A stretch of DNA of 64,000 bases from Nissolia schottii. Lineage: Eukaryota > Streptophyta > Magnoliopsida > Fabales > Fabaceae. This document shows, piece after piece, positions 52,411-64,000 of the stretch (its first letter is position 1; each line of letters begins with the position of its first letter). The stretch covers positions 62,001-126,000 of the forward strand of contig QANU01026700.1 in NCBI GenBank assembly GCA_003254905.1, in the 5' to 3' direction. The position numbers were made by a program, and so were the translations under genes. The notes under the pieces are model-generated. The model did not search any database. It saw only the letters and a program-made list of their open reading frames with translations, and was not told the origin of the DNA.

Positions 52411-52983
52411 AGTTATATGTACACCCAATTTCATACACTCATACATACATCACTAATAATGTACAAACTTTATTCTCATGAGTGCACAAACATTACAAAC
52501 TTGTAAATGATACTCTCAACTATACTTAATTAAGTGCACAAACATTACATGAGTTAAAACACAAACTTTATCTATATAAGTACGAGGTTGTACCGGATGG
52601 GTACTCTTCGGTCGCTGGAGGAGTCGGCTGGGTGGGTACCTGCAAGGACTCCGATGCCAAAGTCAGTAGAGATTCGAGATGTGTATTCAAATATGGGGGT
52701 TAAGGTCTCAGGGCTTACCAGGGTGGCCGGCACTGCTTATATACCTGTTGAATATCTGTGATTGGCTCCATTCCGCGCCTCAATTCCGCGGATACTTTAC
52801 TTGTTCGGGCTCTGAGGTTCGCGCCGTGACGTCCGCTGGGGAGTTCATCACGGGATGTGAGGGGAGCTGATGACGTTGTGGATAGGTGAGCTGCGTGGAT
52901 CGGGCGTGGTCCTTCCGTGGAGTGGGCCATTGGGGCCAGTCCATAACAGAGGTGTATGTATGATTTTTGGTGTACGTGTAGTA
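52411..52983. mobile_element. MITE of the GGTGTACGTGTAG family upstream of MATE-3, interrupted by a solo LTR
   Basis: Left end gttatatgtacacccaattt, right end gatttttggtgtacgtgtag. Internal motifs gtgcacaaacattacaaac, ttaattaagtgcacaaacat and acatgagttaaaacac match the copy at 37996-38203 on the other strand. Removing 52589-52953 restores the aagtacgaggtgtatgtatg of that copy. Confidence 0.85.
52589..52948. mobile_element. Solo LTR, 360 bp, with 5-bp TSD
   Basis: Starts TGTaccggatgggtactc and ends ggggccagtccataACA (TG...CA). Direct flanks gaggt occur at 52584-52588 and 52949-52953. A gcttatatacc TATA-like site is central. It is GC-rich compared with the host MITE. No internal retroviral sequence is present, so it is either a solo LTR left by recombination or a short LTR-like element. 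The motif gggtacctgcaaggactccgatgcc is shared with many plant retroelement LTRs. Confidence 0.88.
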
Positions 52984-53672
52984 GAACTCTTAGTTTATTA
53001 ACAAAAATTACTTATTTTCTTTTTTATTACAAGTATCAGTTTTTATATATTTAAATAATTGAAATATCATTAAATTTTTTCTTATTCTTATATGAATGGA
53101 GAAAAAGAAGTCAATTTTATATTTTTGATATAAGCTAAACAAAAATTTCTATATTTTAGTAATTAACAACAAAAATTTCCATTAATGGAAGATGAACATT
53201 TTTTTCCTCTTAATATAGCTATCATTAGCATAATTACTTTTTTCTATTTAGGATATATAGTTTTGGTAAAACTATTTACATATAATATTAGTTTCTCTTT
53301 TAATTAATAATAGTCAACGTATAATTTTTTTAATATTATGAAATTAGTATTATTCACCAATAATTTAACTATAGATAAATTTGTTAAATAGTAATTAACA
53401 TAAAATCAAACGATTTGGATGTTACTGGTGGTAGCGTAATGATAAAGGAGAATATATATCAAATGAATGTAGTGGTTAAGTGAAGGATGTAAATTTTTAC
53501 TATTCAGATTTTACGCAAACAGTGAAGATCAAAACATAAAAGCGTAGCTTCTATAAGTGATTTATGTGACCTTCAAATAATCTTTAATATTGATCATCAC
53601 TCCGTATACAGTTTAACGACAAATAACTCTAATATCTTCAAACATTCTATAAATTAAAAATTATTAAAAAAT
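52984..53672. other. AT-rich DNA, nothing recognised
   Basis: A/T-rich, without a gene or clear inverted or direct repeats. Confidence 0.5.
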
Positions 53673-54115
53673 CCATGGTTTTGAAAATTGGACTGGACCA
53701 ACCAGTTCGACCAATTGAACCGGGAAGCAAACCCCTAGCTATCTGGTTAAGTTTGTTCCCAAAAATCGTCTGTCTTGAGAACCGGTGAAAATTGGTCAAA
53801 ATTGGTGAATCGAACCGGTCAATATCGGATTGGTTCTCTTTTTTTTTTTTGAAAATTGCAATTTAAAAAAATAAAAATAAAATTTAATGATTTTAATGTA
53901 ATTCTTATGTATTTCGTTGAAAAACATACTCTCACAACACTAATAATGTACAAATATTATATAAAAAATTATTTTTATTTATTACATAGTATATAATTAA
54001 TCATATATATATATATATATATATTTTATTCAATCCCAGTTGAATCGACTGAAACTTTGAACTTCTGAACTCTTGTCTCGACTGGTTCAATGCCCGGTCT
54101 GATTTTCTTAACCTG
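53673..54115. mobile_element. MITE with GGTTTTGAAAATTGGACTGG-type termini
   Basis: The left end ccatggttttgaaaattgga and right end tctgattttcttaacctgg are inverted with mismatches. Degenerate aaccggt/ggttcga repeats fill both arms around a (TA)n core (54003-54023). The family is common in dicots. Confidence 0.6.
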
Positions 54116-55499
54116 GTAAAAATCTTGTAATCACTTGAATAAGTTTTCCTATGTCATTTAATCATGTATAGTTATTTGTGATGAGACTTTGAAAGAAGAG
54201 GTGCCATAGTAAATAACAAATACTAATAGAATAAATGTTCAATTTGGTCTTTGTCCATTTACATGTGGGCCAATTTCATCAGTGAAAAAAATAAGGATCA
54301 AATTAGTCGTTATGTATTTAGCCACATTTCATAAATGCAGTTATACGCATTTTTAAATATGATGAAATACGGATAAACTAACTTGGTCCACGTTTGAAAA
54401 CAACAAAAACTAACTTTGACCTTATTTTACTATGTTAGGGGTCAAACTAAACCTTTAAATAATATCATCATGTCAATACAATACATGATTGAATAATACA
54501 AATGAGGACACTTCTTATCTGAAGATATGCATCAACCACCAAGCTAGTGTCACTTTTAATGATATTCCATTTAAACTTATTTATTAATATCTATTATATT
54601 TCTTTAATAAAATAAATCATTAAACATCATTACCCAAAGTCCCTAATCCTAATCCTAGTTCTCATGGGGGAGTTGCGTTCTTCAAGGTCTAATTCTATTT
54701 GTGGCCTCACTCGTCGCCAACGTCCCGAGTCTTTGATCCTTCTAATTAATTAGCGTTTGACTTCTTTTCTGCAACTTTCATTCCAATTCCAACTTCATAT
54801 ACACGTGCGTGCCTTTCCTCTTTATCTCTATTTTTATTTGGTAAAAATAAAAAAATAAAAATAAAGTTTGTGACAATTTTCATTATTTTTCATCTTAAAA
54901 TCACCGCAATAAAATGAACTTCAAATCCATTGCTTGTCTAAACCTGAGCTTTTGTTTTAGGTGCTCATTGGCTTATGCTTCTTGTTAGATATCTATCTGT
55001 TGTACAAGTTTGGCTTTAGTGGGGTTAGGGAGGTTTGTTTGGTTTTCTTGTTTTTCTTTCCCTATTGTGTGTAAACAAGCATGAGTAAACAAGATTTTTT
55101 TGGTTAGAAAAAAAATATATTAGCCTACTAGGCTTTAGACTAAACAAAAAAAAAAAATGTCTTTCACAGATAATAAGTCAAACCTAAATCGAAAAGTAAT
55201 GATATAGGCTCAACCTGTTAAGGGTTTGGTTTAGCATGTTCTCACTCCTTCTCTCACTTTATCATGATACCATTCATTCATTGACATGGACACGGATAAC
55301 TTCGCTAGTAATAATGATACCATCCATTTCGTGTATGCATATATCATGTGCATGTGCGTAATTTCTTTCTTTTTCCTTGATCATTACTTTGATTACGGGG
55401 GCGAATGAAGTTTTTCGGTAGATGTTGTGGTAAGTTCATTTTCAAATGTACCTCAAAAGCAAGATATCCACTTTTTGAACCGGTTATGAGGAAATCTGA
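54116..55499. other. AT-rich intergenic DNA
   Basis: No coding region is supported. 54240-54440 has ttggtctttgtcc...aactaacttg motifs that may be an old MITE. Confidence 0.4.
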
Positions 55500-55990
55500 C
55501 TACTCTGAGACGTTGCTTATAACTCTGACTTAGGGTTGGATTTAAGAGTTGACGGAGTGGTGAGCACTGTGGTGATGAGCAATGTTCTTGGCCTGCGAGG
55601 GGTGGTACTTGCAAAAATCACTCAGACGTTCAAGTCAGTATGTGAGTGAATAATTGTTAGAAAACGTGTCAAAACACAAATGGAGTTCATGCTTGTATAC
55701 TAGCTCAAAAACAGGTGGTATTCAAGCCGTTATGGAGTATTGTATCCATAGCCAAGATAATCAAAGAGAAAATTATGACTTGTGTATATAAATGTGCTCA
55801 TGAAATCTCTTAAAGGTTGTTGCCTTACGTTCCCTTTATTAGTTATGTAGCGCTTCTAGCGGTTTTAGAACCTTAGCCTTAATTTGGTTAAGGCTTCGCC
55901 ACATTCAAGCCATAACAGAACCCTTTGTCGTACGTCTCTCTTTTGTGTCGGTTCTTTCAACCTCTACAATGGCGTGCGGGAATCACATTC
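55500..55990. repeat. Possible retroelement (LTR-like) remnant
   Basis: It contains tggtacttgcaaaaatcactcagacgttcaagtcagta, a variant of the tacctgcaaggactccgatgccaaagtcagta motif of the solo LTR at 52589-52948. It also has cctttattagttatgtag, possibly a late LTR region. Boundaries were not found. Confidence 0.4.
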
Positions 55991-56806
55991 TCTATTCCAT
56001 ATTAATCAATCAATTATTCAATAATTTCCGCCATATATAGTGGAACTCATCATGCATGTTGATGTTGGCCACTGATATGGGCCGTTAGAATATACGCTTC
56101 ATTTTCTCAGGATATTGCAATTACAAGTTGTCATGGTGACGAAGGGATTCGGTTCCAATTCATAAACGACGCATTTATAACTAGAAATTAAGAGAGAGAC
56201 GAAAGCCAAAAGGTCTAATTTTCATATATTTAAAGTCAACAATAATTTTTTAATTCGTGTATATTGTGATAATAAAATGTAAACTTACGATCTCATCTAA
56301 AATTACGCAAGATTCACCCGCCATAACTAAGTGCGTGACTCAGGTCAACTCGAATTAGTCAAGGCTAAGTCTGAATACCGGACAGGCAACCTAAAAAAAA
56401 TTAACTTGGCCAACTAATGGATATTTTGTCTTATATGCATAAAGATAGGGAATATTAGGACCCCACAGATAAAAGATTGGGCATAAAACAGGAGGCATGG
56501 CATGAAGCATGGCGGTGTGCTCTTTGGTGCGGTTACCAAGAGAGTGATGCAAGGTGAGAGATCCTAATTACTGGCATCTTGAGGAAAATACACTAATGAA
56601 AAAAAAAACATTAATATCATGGAAAAAATTTTAAAGGTTACTGAATTATGGTATTTGACTATTTATGCCACCGTTTTTTTTGGGGATAAATTCTCACTTT
56701 TTTGTGGTGATTCATCTCATTATTTTTTATTTTTTAATAAATTATTACTTTTTATAATGATTTATTATAAAATCTCACATTTTGACGCGAAAATAAAATT
56801 ATAACG

Positions 56807-56846
<40 letters not shown>
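55991..56846. other. AT-rich DNA leading to the gap
   Basis: No gene or element recognised. A (TA)n tract at 56809-56846 abuts the N run. Confidence 0.45.
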
Positions 56847-57540
56847 NNNNNNNNNNNNNNNNNNNNNNNNNNNNNNNNNNNNNNNNNNNNNNNNNNNNNN
56901 NNNNNNNNNNNNNNNNNNNNNNNNNNNNNNNNNNNNNNNNNNNNNNNNNNNNNNNNNNNNNNNNNNNNNNNNNNNNNNNNNNNNNNNNNNNNNNNNNNNN
57001 NNNNNNNNNNNNNNNNNNNNNNNNNNNNNNNNNNNNNNNNNNNNNNNNNNNNNNNNNNNNNNNNNNNNNNNNNNNNNNNNNNNNNNNNNNNNNNNNNNNN
57101 NNNNNNNNNNNNNNNNNNNNNNNNNNNNNNNNNNNNNNNNNNNNNNNNNNNNNNNNNNNNNNNNNNNNNNNNNNNNNNNNNNNNNNNNNNNNNNNNNNNN
57201 NNNNNNNNNNNNNNNNNNNNNNNNNNNNNNNNNNNNNNNNNNNNNNNNNNNNNNNNNNNNNNNNNNNNNNNNNNNNNNNNNNNNNNNNNNNNNNNNNNNN
57301 NNNNNNNNNNNNNNNNNNNNNNNNNNNNNNNNNNNNNNNNNNNNNNNNNNNNNNNNNNNNNNNNNNNNNNNNNNNNNNNNNNNNNNNNNNNNNNNNNNNN
57401 NNNNNNNNNNNNNNNNNNNNNNNNNNNNNNNNNNNNNNNNNNNNNNNNNNNNNNNNNNNNNNNNNNNNNNNNNNNNNNNNNNNNNNNNNNNNNNNNNNNN
57501 NNNNNNNNNNNNNNNNNNNNNNNNNNNNNNNNNNNNNNNN
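56847..57540. other. Assembly gap (694 N)
   Basis: Between (TA)n on the left and a C homopolymer on the right. Translated frames across it are meaningless. Confidence 0.99.
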
Positions 57541-58640
57541 CCCCCCCCCCCACGTCTCCTCCTCACCTTCTTCTTCATTTGTTTCTCTTATTCTCCACTC
57601 TCCCTTCATTTTTTTCTCATTTTTTCACCTACAACTTTTTTTTCGTTCTACTATTGTTTTGCTTCTCCGTTTCTTTTTTATTGTTCATTTTTTTCCGTTT
57701 CTTGCTTTTCTTTTCTTTGTTTTTGCCTTTTTTTTGGTTTATTTTCATTTTTTTCCTCTTTTTAAGACGTTATGGAGAGCATGAAAGAGGACATTCTCTC
57801 TAATCAATGTTGTTCTCTATGTTTTGTAATGTTTCAGTGTCGTGTAAAGTTTATTTATTGTGTATTGTAATGTTTGTTTATGAGTGTTATAATGTTTGTT
57901 AATTTCTTTGTTTCAGTGTGTTGTAATATTTGTTTATGTCTGTTATAATATTTGTTTACAAGTATTGTAATGTTTATTTTCAAGTGATGTAATTTTTGTT
58001 GCTTTATATTGTAATATTCCAATGTGGTGAAATGTTTGTTTGTGTGTAGTATAGTGTTTATTTATGAGTAAAGTAATGGTTGTTTACGTCTTCGTTTTTG
58101 TGTAGTGTAATGTTTGTTCATATGTAATGTAATATTTATTTATGTATATTGTAATTTTTGTTTATGAGCTTTGCAACGTTTATTTATGAGTGTTGTCATG
58201 TCTGTTTATTTGTGGTGTAATGTTTGTTTATGAGAGAATGAGTGGGGAAGCGGGAGAGAGAATGCGACATTTATTCTTCGTTATTTAGTTAGTCTGGGTC
58301 TTATTTTATTTTATTTTTTTGTGTTTGATAATATTTATTTATTTGTTCTTTAAAGTTTGTTCATATGTTTTGTAATGTTTGTTCACAAGAGAGCATGAAT
58401 GCACACATTTTAGAGTGTGAGTGGAGGCAGGAGTGAGAGTGTGTCAGTTATTTTTTGGCATTTAATGCATCGCAGGTCCCATTTTATCTTGTTTTCATAC
58501 GTGAAAAATGTATGGTCATCGATTTTATTTTGTTTGTTTGTCTGTGTTTGAAATGTTTGTTCACACATCTATAATATTGGTGTATAATTGGTGTACACTT
58601 TTGGGTGTACACATATCATTACTCTAAAAATATTATAGTT
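57541..58640. mobile_element. T-rich repeat element B (relative of element A)
   Basis: After a poly-C and CT/T-rich block there are more than ten TGTAATGTTTGTTTATGAG variants (57825-58390). The tail is agtgtgtcagttattttttggcatttaatgc, and the end is ggtgtacacttttgggtgtacac. Block order equals element A (6478-8525) without its Mutator-type insertion. The left end is lost in the gap. Confidence 0.65.
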
Positions 58641-59830
58641 TTGTGAGAGATTTTATCTAATAGTAAATCAACCTAGCTAGAACCAGATTAGGTGGAGTTC
58701 ATATTCTTTAGATATTGATAATCTTGATAAAAGAAATAAGGAACTACAAATTTGTTATCCTAGGGTTCATGTGATATATTGATTATGATGTTGATTATCT
58801 TGGTGATCTAACTATGACACTTACATACTAAACTAATTGTTATATCTATATAACATATGTTACTACCAATTATTGAGAACCGAAACATAATCCTAACATG
58901 TTATACCTAAGCATATAAGTCTCTACTTAAGTCTACACATGCCATTACTAAACAATATTGAACATATAAATAAACAAATAACTATCTACATAAATAAATG
59001 AACTAAATAAATAAATAACTGAACTAAATAAATAAAATAAGATTGACTCTATTGACAGTACCACAAAACGACATAACCTTCAACACACCAGGACCACCAC
59101 TCACCTAGAAATGACGAAGACTGAGGAGCACTACACTGGAAGCTCAAAGCAGTGTGGCGTTGGCACCCTAGGTGGAGACATTGCTTCTCTGCTAAAGAAT
59201 ACTTAAGTCATGAGTCCTAAAACTAGGTTGAACCTCATGAGCTTTAAAGGAAATTAGCAACTGAAGCTCTACCAGGAGGTTTCTATTTATAGGGGAACAA
59301 ATCCCCTTCCCTAATTCATCCAAACGATGTGGGGGTGAGACTCAACGTACCACTGCAATGGACAAATAGCATTGTAGCACCGCACCTTCTTTGTACCGCT
59401 ACAGCGATTCCCTGACCGTTGTAGCGCTTTGGCGCTTATTTTTTTTTTTCATGACCCTTCTTAAGGTACTTAGGAAGATGGGTCATCACAAAAATAATCC
59501 TAATTAGTTTAGTCTTGATCCTCTACTTTGAAAAGAGGATTGACAACCACTTCTAGGCGATAAACCTAAGATATAACCCTAAAACATAAGTTGATGACTG
59601 GTTGTCATTTGATTGCCTTTCACCATTCTAGCTTTGCACCCAACGAGTCTCCATTTGTGCTCGACGTCGTTTCATTTTCTCTTGAACCACTCTTTCCATG
59701 CGAGAAATCCTAGTTTCTAGGTCTTATAGGAGTTTAATGTCTTCAATTTGGGTTTGTGGTTTCTCAATGGTGGCACGACGTGGAATTTGATTTCCACTTC
59801 TATCCTCTATATTGGAAAAAAAAAAACACA
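58641..59830. other. Unclassified DNA with a possible coiled-coil frame
   Basis: On the minus strand around 59800-59620 a frame reads NQIPRRATIEKPQTQIEDIK and, after a stop, DLETRISRMERVVQEKMKRRRAQMETRW, which could be the start of a retroelement gag or similar protein. A ctatttataggg TATA-like site (opposite strand) lies at about 59285. I cannot assign a family. Confidence 0.35.
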
Positions 59831-59839
59831 TCGTAAATG

Positions 59840-60125
59840 AAAAATCATAAACCCAAAATCCATAAACACACAAGTCCCTAAACAAAAACCCTAGCTTTAA
59901 ACCCTAACCTTAGCCACCAAAAAAACCCTAGACTCCCAAATCCCTAACCTTAGGCACTAAATATAAACCCTAACCCCTAAAGTCCTAACCTTTGCCACTG
60001 ACAAAAACCCTAACCCCACAAATTAGAACCCTAACACGCCAAATTAGAGCTTTAATGCATGTAACTTGAACCAAACCCTAACCCCATAGATCAAATTAAA
60101 TAGATCTAAATCAAAACCCTAATCA
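59840..60125 (+). repeat. AACCCTAA-rich degenerate repeat tract
   Basis: At least 14 instances of aaccctaa/aaaccctag/accctaacc occur in about 280 bases, irregularly spaced. They resemble the plant telomere unit AAACCCT but are not an ordered array. Confidence 0.6.
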
Positions 60126-60539
60126 CAAATTAAAAAAATTAAAATAAATAAAATTTACAATGTTAGTGGTGGCTGGCTTGGTGGTAGGGGCGCGATAGTG
60201 ATGGTGGGGATGTGCTAACGATGGCGAGGACGCAACAATGGTGGTGGTAGTGCAGTCGACAGAAGGGTAGTGGTGATGGCGTGGCTCGGTAGGAGTGCGA
60301 CTTTGGCGATGGTGAGGGTGAGATAGAGGACTCAGTGGCGGTGGCATAGCTCAATGGTGGTGGCGAAGTGTGAGAAAGGAGCTCAGTGGTGGCGCGACAA
60401 TGGTGGTTGGTGGTAATGGTGGAGGGAATAAATGAAAGGTGTGGGAGAACAAGTATAAGAACGAAAGAGTGATGGAATGAATGATGGAAAAGGTCGTGCG
60501 ATTCTTATCTCAAATCTGCCAACAAATTTGGGTACATTC
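60126..60539. other. GGTGGT/GGCGATGG low-complexity DNA
   Basis: Purine-rich ggtggtggc runs on + (CCACCA on -). The proline/serine/histidine frames here are compositional. Confidence 0.5.
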
Positions 60540-60850
60540 GTCGTTAGATTATTTAATGAAACGTCGCATTTCAAAAACATGACACTTAGTCTGCTAGCTC
60601 AAAAATTCAAATGTCGATGGAATAATTTGTCGGTAATACCAAAATAATAATAAAGCATATTTTTGACAAACTCGACGGTTAAATATGTTCGTACATTGTT
60701 TGGTGCTTAAAAGCCTAAAGGATTTGTGACGTATTTGGTATTTGTCGTTAAATATGGGATGCACAATTTTTTAAACATTTTACTGATGTATTTTCACCCA
60801 AAATCTGTCGATAGCATCAACGACAGAAAGTCGTCAGTAAAGCCATAAGT
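60540..60850. repeat. CACTA-like subterminal repeat block
   Basis: Variants of gtcggtaa/tcgtcagtaaa/gtcgttaaat/gacgacttt recur at about 30-60 base spacing, as in the subterminal zones of plant CACTA elements. No terminus was located. Confidence 0.45.
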
Positions 60851-60866
60851 ATTAGATGTATATGTT

Positions 60867-61150
60867 TAAGGGTCTGTTTGGATAACATAGTTTTCTTAAT
60901 ATTTTTTTTTAACTTTTTAGAAGTCAAAAGTCATATTTTTAATTTCTGTCACGTTTGACTATACAGCTTATGACTTCTTAAAAATCAATTTTAGTGCTTT
61001 TTGAGAAATTGAAATATCTAACTTCTCAAAAAACACTTTTCAAAGTACTTAAAAGAAAAATAATTATTTTATTTTTAAATACAAAAGAGTTTATTCATAA
61101 GTTTTTTCTGTGATAAGTTCCTTTTAACTTGTGTATCCAAGCAGATCTTA
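60867..61150. mobile_element. MITE with TAAGGGTCTGTTTGGATAACA termini
   Basis: The left end taagggtctgtttggataac and right end gtgtatccaagcagatctta are inverted with few mismatches over 20 bases. The interior is T/A-rich with agaagtcaaaagtc palindromic segments. Confidence 0.7.
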
Positions 61151-61559
61151 AGATTTGATGCAAGTTTAATTTAGTTTAAGTTTTTCTTTAGTTTAATTTT
61201 TAACAATTTTTTTAATGTTTAATTTTTACATTATTTTAAGGTTATTAAGTTATTTTTTTTAATTTTTTATTATCTAAAGTAATAATTTTAGAATCTCCAT
61301 AGATACTTGTAAAATGGTGAATATCCGGTATAAATGAGAAAAATGAAAAAAATTTACTTGCAATAGAATTGCTGATAAAAGAAAGTTTTTATCTTAAACA
61401 AATATTAGAGATAAGAAGAGGGTACTACAAATCTTGCCCTAGCCAATTCCCATCCTAATTACCACTCAATTCATGTGCAGTAATGTGGGGTCCACTTGTA
61501 ATTATCATTCGGTCCAAATCATTTCGGCTCATGTTTCTTAAAAAATCTCTTGTAACATG
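61151..61559. other. AT-rich DNA, nothing recognised
   Basis: No gene or repeat structure is evident. Confidence 0.5.
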
Positions 61560-62790
61560 ACATATAACAAGAGAAATTTTTTGTACAACAAAAAATCTAC
61601 CAATTTTTATACAACTCACTCTTCTTAATATGTGTTTTTTATCCTTTTTTTATTTTTTATTTTTTTCTCTTCTCCTCCAATCTCCCATCATTTTTTTTCT
61701 TTTTAATCTTATTCTTTATGAATCTAAGAGTTTTCATTTTCGTTTCCATCATATTCTTTTTTTTTTTATTTTTCAAATGTTTGTGCATGTGTGTAGGAAA
61801 GTTTGTACATGTGTATAGAAAAATTTCTGCATTCTTGTGAGCACACAAGTTTTCTTCTATTTTCATTTACGGTGCTGACATATTTTTTGTTTCTATTTAT
61901 TGAAAAGTTTATACACGTCAGTTCAAAAGTTTATGCATATGCTTTAAAATGTTAATAAATCACCTAGGTCATTCATGAAAAATATTTTGTGTACACCACT
62001 TCCCTGCCATCGCATTAAATACACATTTTTCTCTTTTTTCACTCATTCTCCCTCAAGCACGTTTCTTCTTCTCCATCTTCTTCTTTCATTTATTACATAC
62101 ACTTTTTTTTTCTTTCATTCTTTTCAGTTTTCTTGTTCATTTTGCTTCATTTATCACGTGTTATCTTGATATAATTTTTTCTTCATTTTTTTTCTTTGCA
62201 AAACATTATGGATCGAAGAGTTATCATTTTTGTTTTTATCATTTTTTTGTTTCTAGTTGGTCAAAAGTTTGTGCGTGGTTACTCAAAAGTTTGTGTATGT
62301 GAGCATCAAAGTTTTCTTTTTTGCCGTTGTTTTAATTTGTGTCTATCATAGTATTCGTTCTGATTGTTAAAAATTGTGTATATGTGTAAAAAAGTTTGTG
62401 CACATAAGCGTCAAAGTTTTCTTCTTTGTCTTTGTGTTCATTTTCGTTTTCCATCATAATTTTTGTTTTTGGTTATTCACAAATTTGTGTATGTGTCTAA
62501 AAAAGTTTGTGCATTATTGTTCAAAAATTTGTGCATGTGAGTACCAAAAAAAATTTTATTCGTTGTTTTCGTTTCAATTTCGTTTTATTCTTTGTTTCTG
62601 CTTATTGAAAAGTTTGTGCAATACTTTAAAATGTTTGTACATAGTAGTGATTAAGTTCACGCGCTTAGAGTATAAGTAAAAGGAAGAGAGTGTGTAATAG
62701 TTAAATTTTACTAATACTCCATAGATCCGATCTGATTTGATTTTATACGTGAAAAATGTTTGTATACATGTACAAAAATTTATGCATCCT
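61560..62790. mobile_element. T-rich repeat elements C (two adjacent copies)
   Basis: Two CT/T-rich blocks (61620-61770 and 62015-62200) are each followed by degenerate AAAGTTTGTGCATGTG units (61775-61950 and 62250-62660). The second starts gaaaaatattttgtgtacacc and ends tgaaaaatgtttgtatacatg, like the edges of elements A and B. Confidence 0.5.
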
Positions 62791-63455
62791 GTCCCGCCAT
62801 GTATATCTTACACACCTCATATGGGGATGGTACGAAATCAACAAATCAGCGTACACCTAACAATTTTTTTTCTGTTAGACTGGCCCTGTCAACTTCAATT
62901 ACTACCTCGTCTACGGAGGTTTTGCTCATTTTTTCTGTTAAATAAATGAAACCCTCTCATAATTTGTAAAGCCCTATTTTGGGTGTTTGTACTCGTCTCT
63001 CTTAATATATCCAAGAGTAAATTATTAATTGACAGCCTCTAGTACCATTCCACATAAGTAGATATCAATCAAATTGCTTCTCGCTGAATCAAAGAAGACA
63101 CCATGCAATATTCTTCCAATTGTAATGTGCACTATGGTGGAGAAATTACGTCATAATAAAGCCCTTTAATCAAATAATTTAAACGTTCACAGTATTGACA
63201 CTCCTCCTAACAACTGGTACAAAGCACCTTATCAGTTTCAGGTTACTCAGGGTCCCTGCAGAAAATGGGTACCTCTGAAAATTTTAATCATCTCTACCAA
63301 GGACGTAATCTGAAATCACAATTCAAAATCTCACAATAATACTTTCTTTAAAAGGAAAAATTGGCTGGAATATTTTGGAGTGACACCCAACATTGGAGAT
63401 TGAACTGACATAATGTTACAAAACTGAATCCAGGCAAAAGTTGACTTTTGACCTT
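62791..63455. other. Intergenic DNA and GrpE 3' UTR
   Basis: No other gene is seen. The last 150-200 bases presumably are the 3' UTR of the GrpE gene. Confidence 0.45.
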
Positions 63456-63695
63456 TCAAGCAGACTCTGTTTCCGTGCTATCCTCGCTTTCTTTACTGGC
63501 ATCTGAAGCGTCACTCGTGACTTGCTCTTCCTGTGGTGCTTCTTGTTCAGGCTTTGCAGGTCCCGGACCAGCTGATACCTTCACCATTGACGGACGTAAG
63601 AGCCGGTCACCAAGTTTAAAACCCTTTCTGAATTCTTGGATTATGATGCCATCCTCAAATTCAGCAGAATCCTCGCGCATAATTGCTTCATGTAG
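63456..63695 (-). CDS. GrpE co-chaperone (chloroplast type), 3' terminal exon only
   Basis: The last exon starts after an acceptor (gcaaaag) at 63695 and encodes LHEAIMREDSAEFEDG, then IIIQEFRKGFKLGDRLLRPS, MVKVSAGPGPAK and an acidic tail ending STETESA before TGA. The HEAI...G.I..E...G..L..R.LRP..V.VS pattern is the C-terminal beta-domain of GrpE, the nucleotide-exchange factor that releases ADP from Hsp70 (DnaK). MREDS and SAGPGP are characteristic of plastid-targeted plant GrpE rather than the mitochondrial Mge1 type. The remaining exons lie beyond 64000; 63696-64000 is intron or unassigned. The acceptor position follows from family alignment; the open frame extends a few codons further. 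Confidence 0.88.
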   Translation of the reverse strand, partial: LHEAIMREDSAEFEDGIIIQEFRKGFKLGDRLLRPSMVKVSAGPGPAKPEQEAPQEEQVTSDASDASKESEDSTETESA

Positions 63696-64000
63696 CTTTT
63701 GCAAGTAAAGTACAAGTTATAGTTTATCAGAAAATGCTCATGACTATATAATACTCTGATACCTTAAAAAACAACTGAATAAAATTTCCCGAAAGACTAA
63801 AGCATGTTTTATTCAAGGAAGTAGCTGATGCAAACAGTTTCCAAGTCAAATATTCTTACAAGCAACCAACTGAAAATAATTGTCTAAGAGTAAGTGTTGA
63901 GATTCTCATCTCTAAGAACAATGCCTTTCTTCCTGACATTTTTTGTCAGAGTTAACTCACCAAGTTGGCTCGAAACAATCAAGAATTGCTTTGTGTTAAA

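Noticed and set aside
56752-57609. Frames of 250-285 codons across the N run
   Set aside because: They consist almost wholly of unknown residues from the assembly gap.
60123-60580. Pro/His/Ser-rich minus-strand frames
   Set aside because: They arise from GGTGGT/GATGGC low-complexity DNA; no start context or homology.
62374-62679. 101-codon frame in T-rich element C
   Set aside because: Produced by repeated tttgtgcatgtg units; no coding signal.

Overview
The window is nuclear DNA from a flowering plant, most likely a eudicot and plausibly a legume. The evidence is GT-AG introns, the families of the host genes, and AT-rich intergenic DNA full of MITEs that begin like the 'GGTTAAATATGTTTTTAGTCCCT' class common in legumes. 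The species cannot be fixed from the sequence. The assembly has two N runs (43273-43333 and 56847-57540) and four single-N joins (23963, 25468, 26802, 28022). At least two of the single-N joins sit beside near-perfect duplications that look like unmerged contig ends.

Host genes. (1) An intact ELMO-domain gene on + (622-6070, 9 coding exons, 318 aa). (2-4) Three intact MATE/DETOXIFICATION transporter paralogues, all on -, with the same eight-exon structure (9781-13935, 497 aa; 34200-37373, 497 aa; 44530-50163, 491 aa). They form a tandem cluster whose spacing has been stretched by transposons. (5) The 3' terminal exon of a chloroplast-type GrpE co-chaperone on - (63456-63695), whose remainder lies beyond the right edge.

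Mobile and repetitive DNA. 6.5-8.5 kb: a T-rich element made of degenerate TGTAATGTTTGTTTATGAG units, split by a 1.1-kb Mutator-type element with a 9-bp target duplication. 14.2-15.1 kb: a tandem repeat upstream of MATE-1. 15.4-19.06 kb: a CACTA-like region carrying broken, intron-containing pieces of at least three unrelated genes (serine acetyltransferase, DDB1, HD-Zip III). 20.6-25.0 kb and 28.4-31.3 kb: two decayed Copia copies in opposite orientation, with a 1.17-kb inverted repeat between them and a short-LTR element holding a GC-rich guanylate-kinase fragment. 31.5-33.6 kb: a pile of MITEs. 38.2-44.5 kb: AT-rich DNA, MITEs and microsatellites. 50.2-63.4 kb: MITEs, a solo LTR nested in a MITE, CACTA-like repeats and more of the T-rich repeat family.

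How it fits together. The functional content is the ELMO gene, the three MATE genes and the GrpE gene. Everything else appears to be transposon-derived. A MITE family ending in GGTGTACGTGTAG, with AATGTTTGTGCA motifs inside, lies upstream of or in intron 1 of every MATE paralogue, and MATE-3 carries a 575-bp perfect (AG)n tract directly at its first splice donor. No prokaryotic-type system, CRISPR array or rRNA/tRNA gene was seen.
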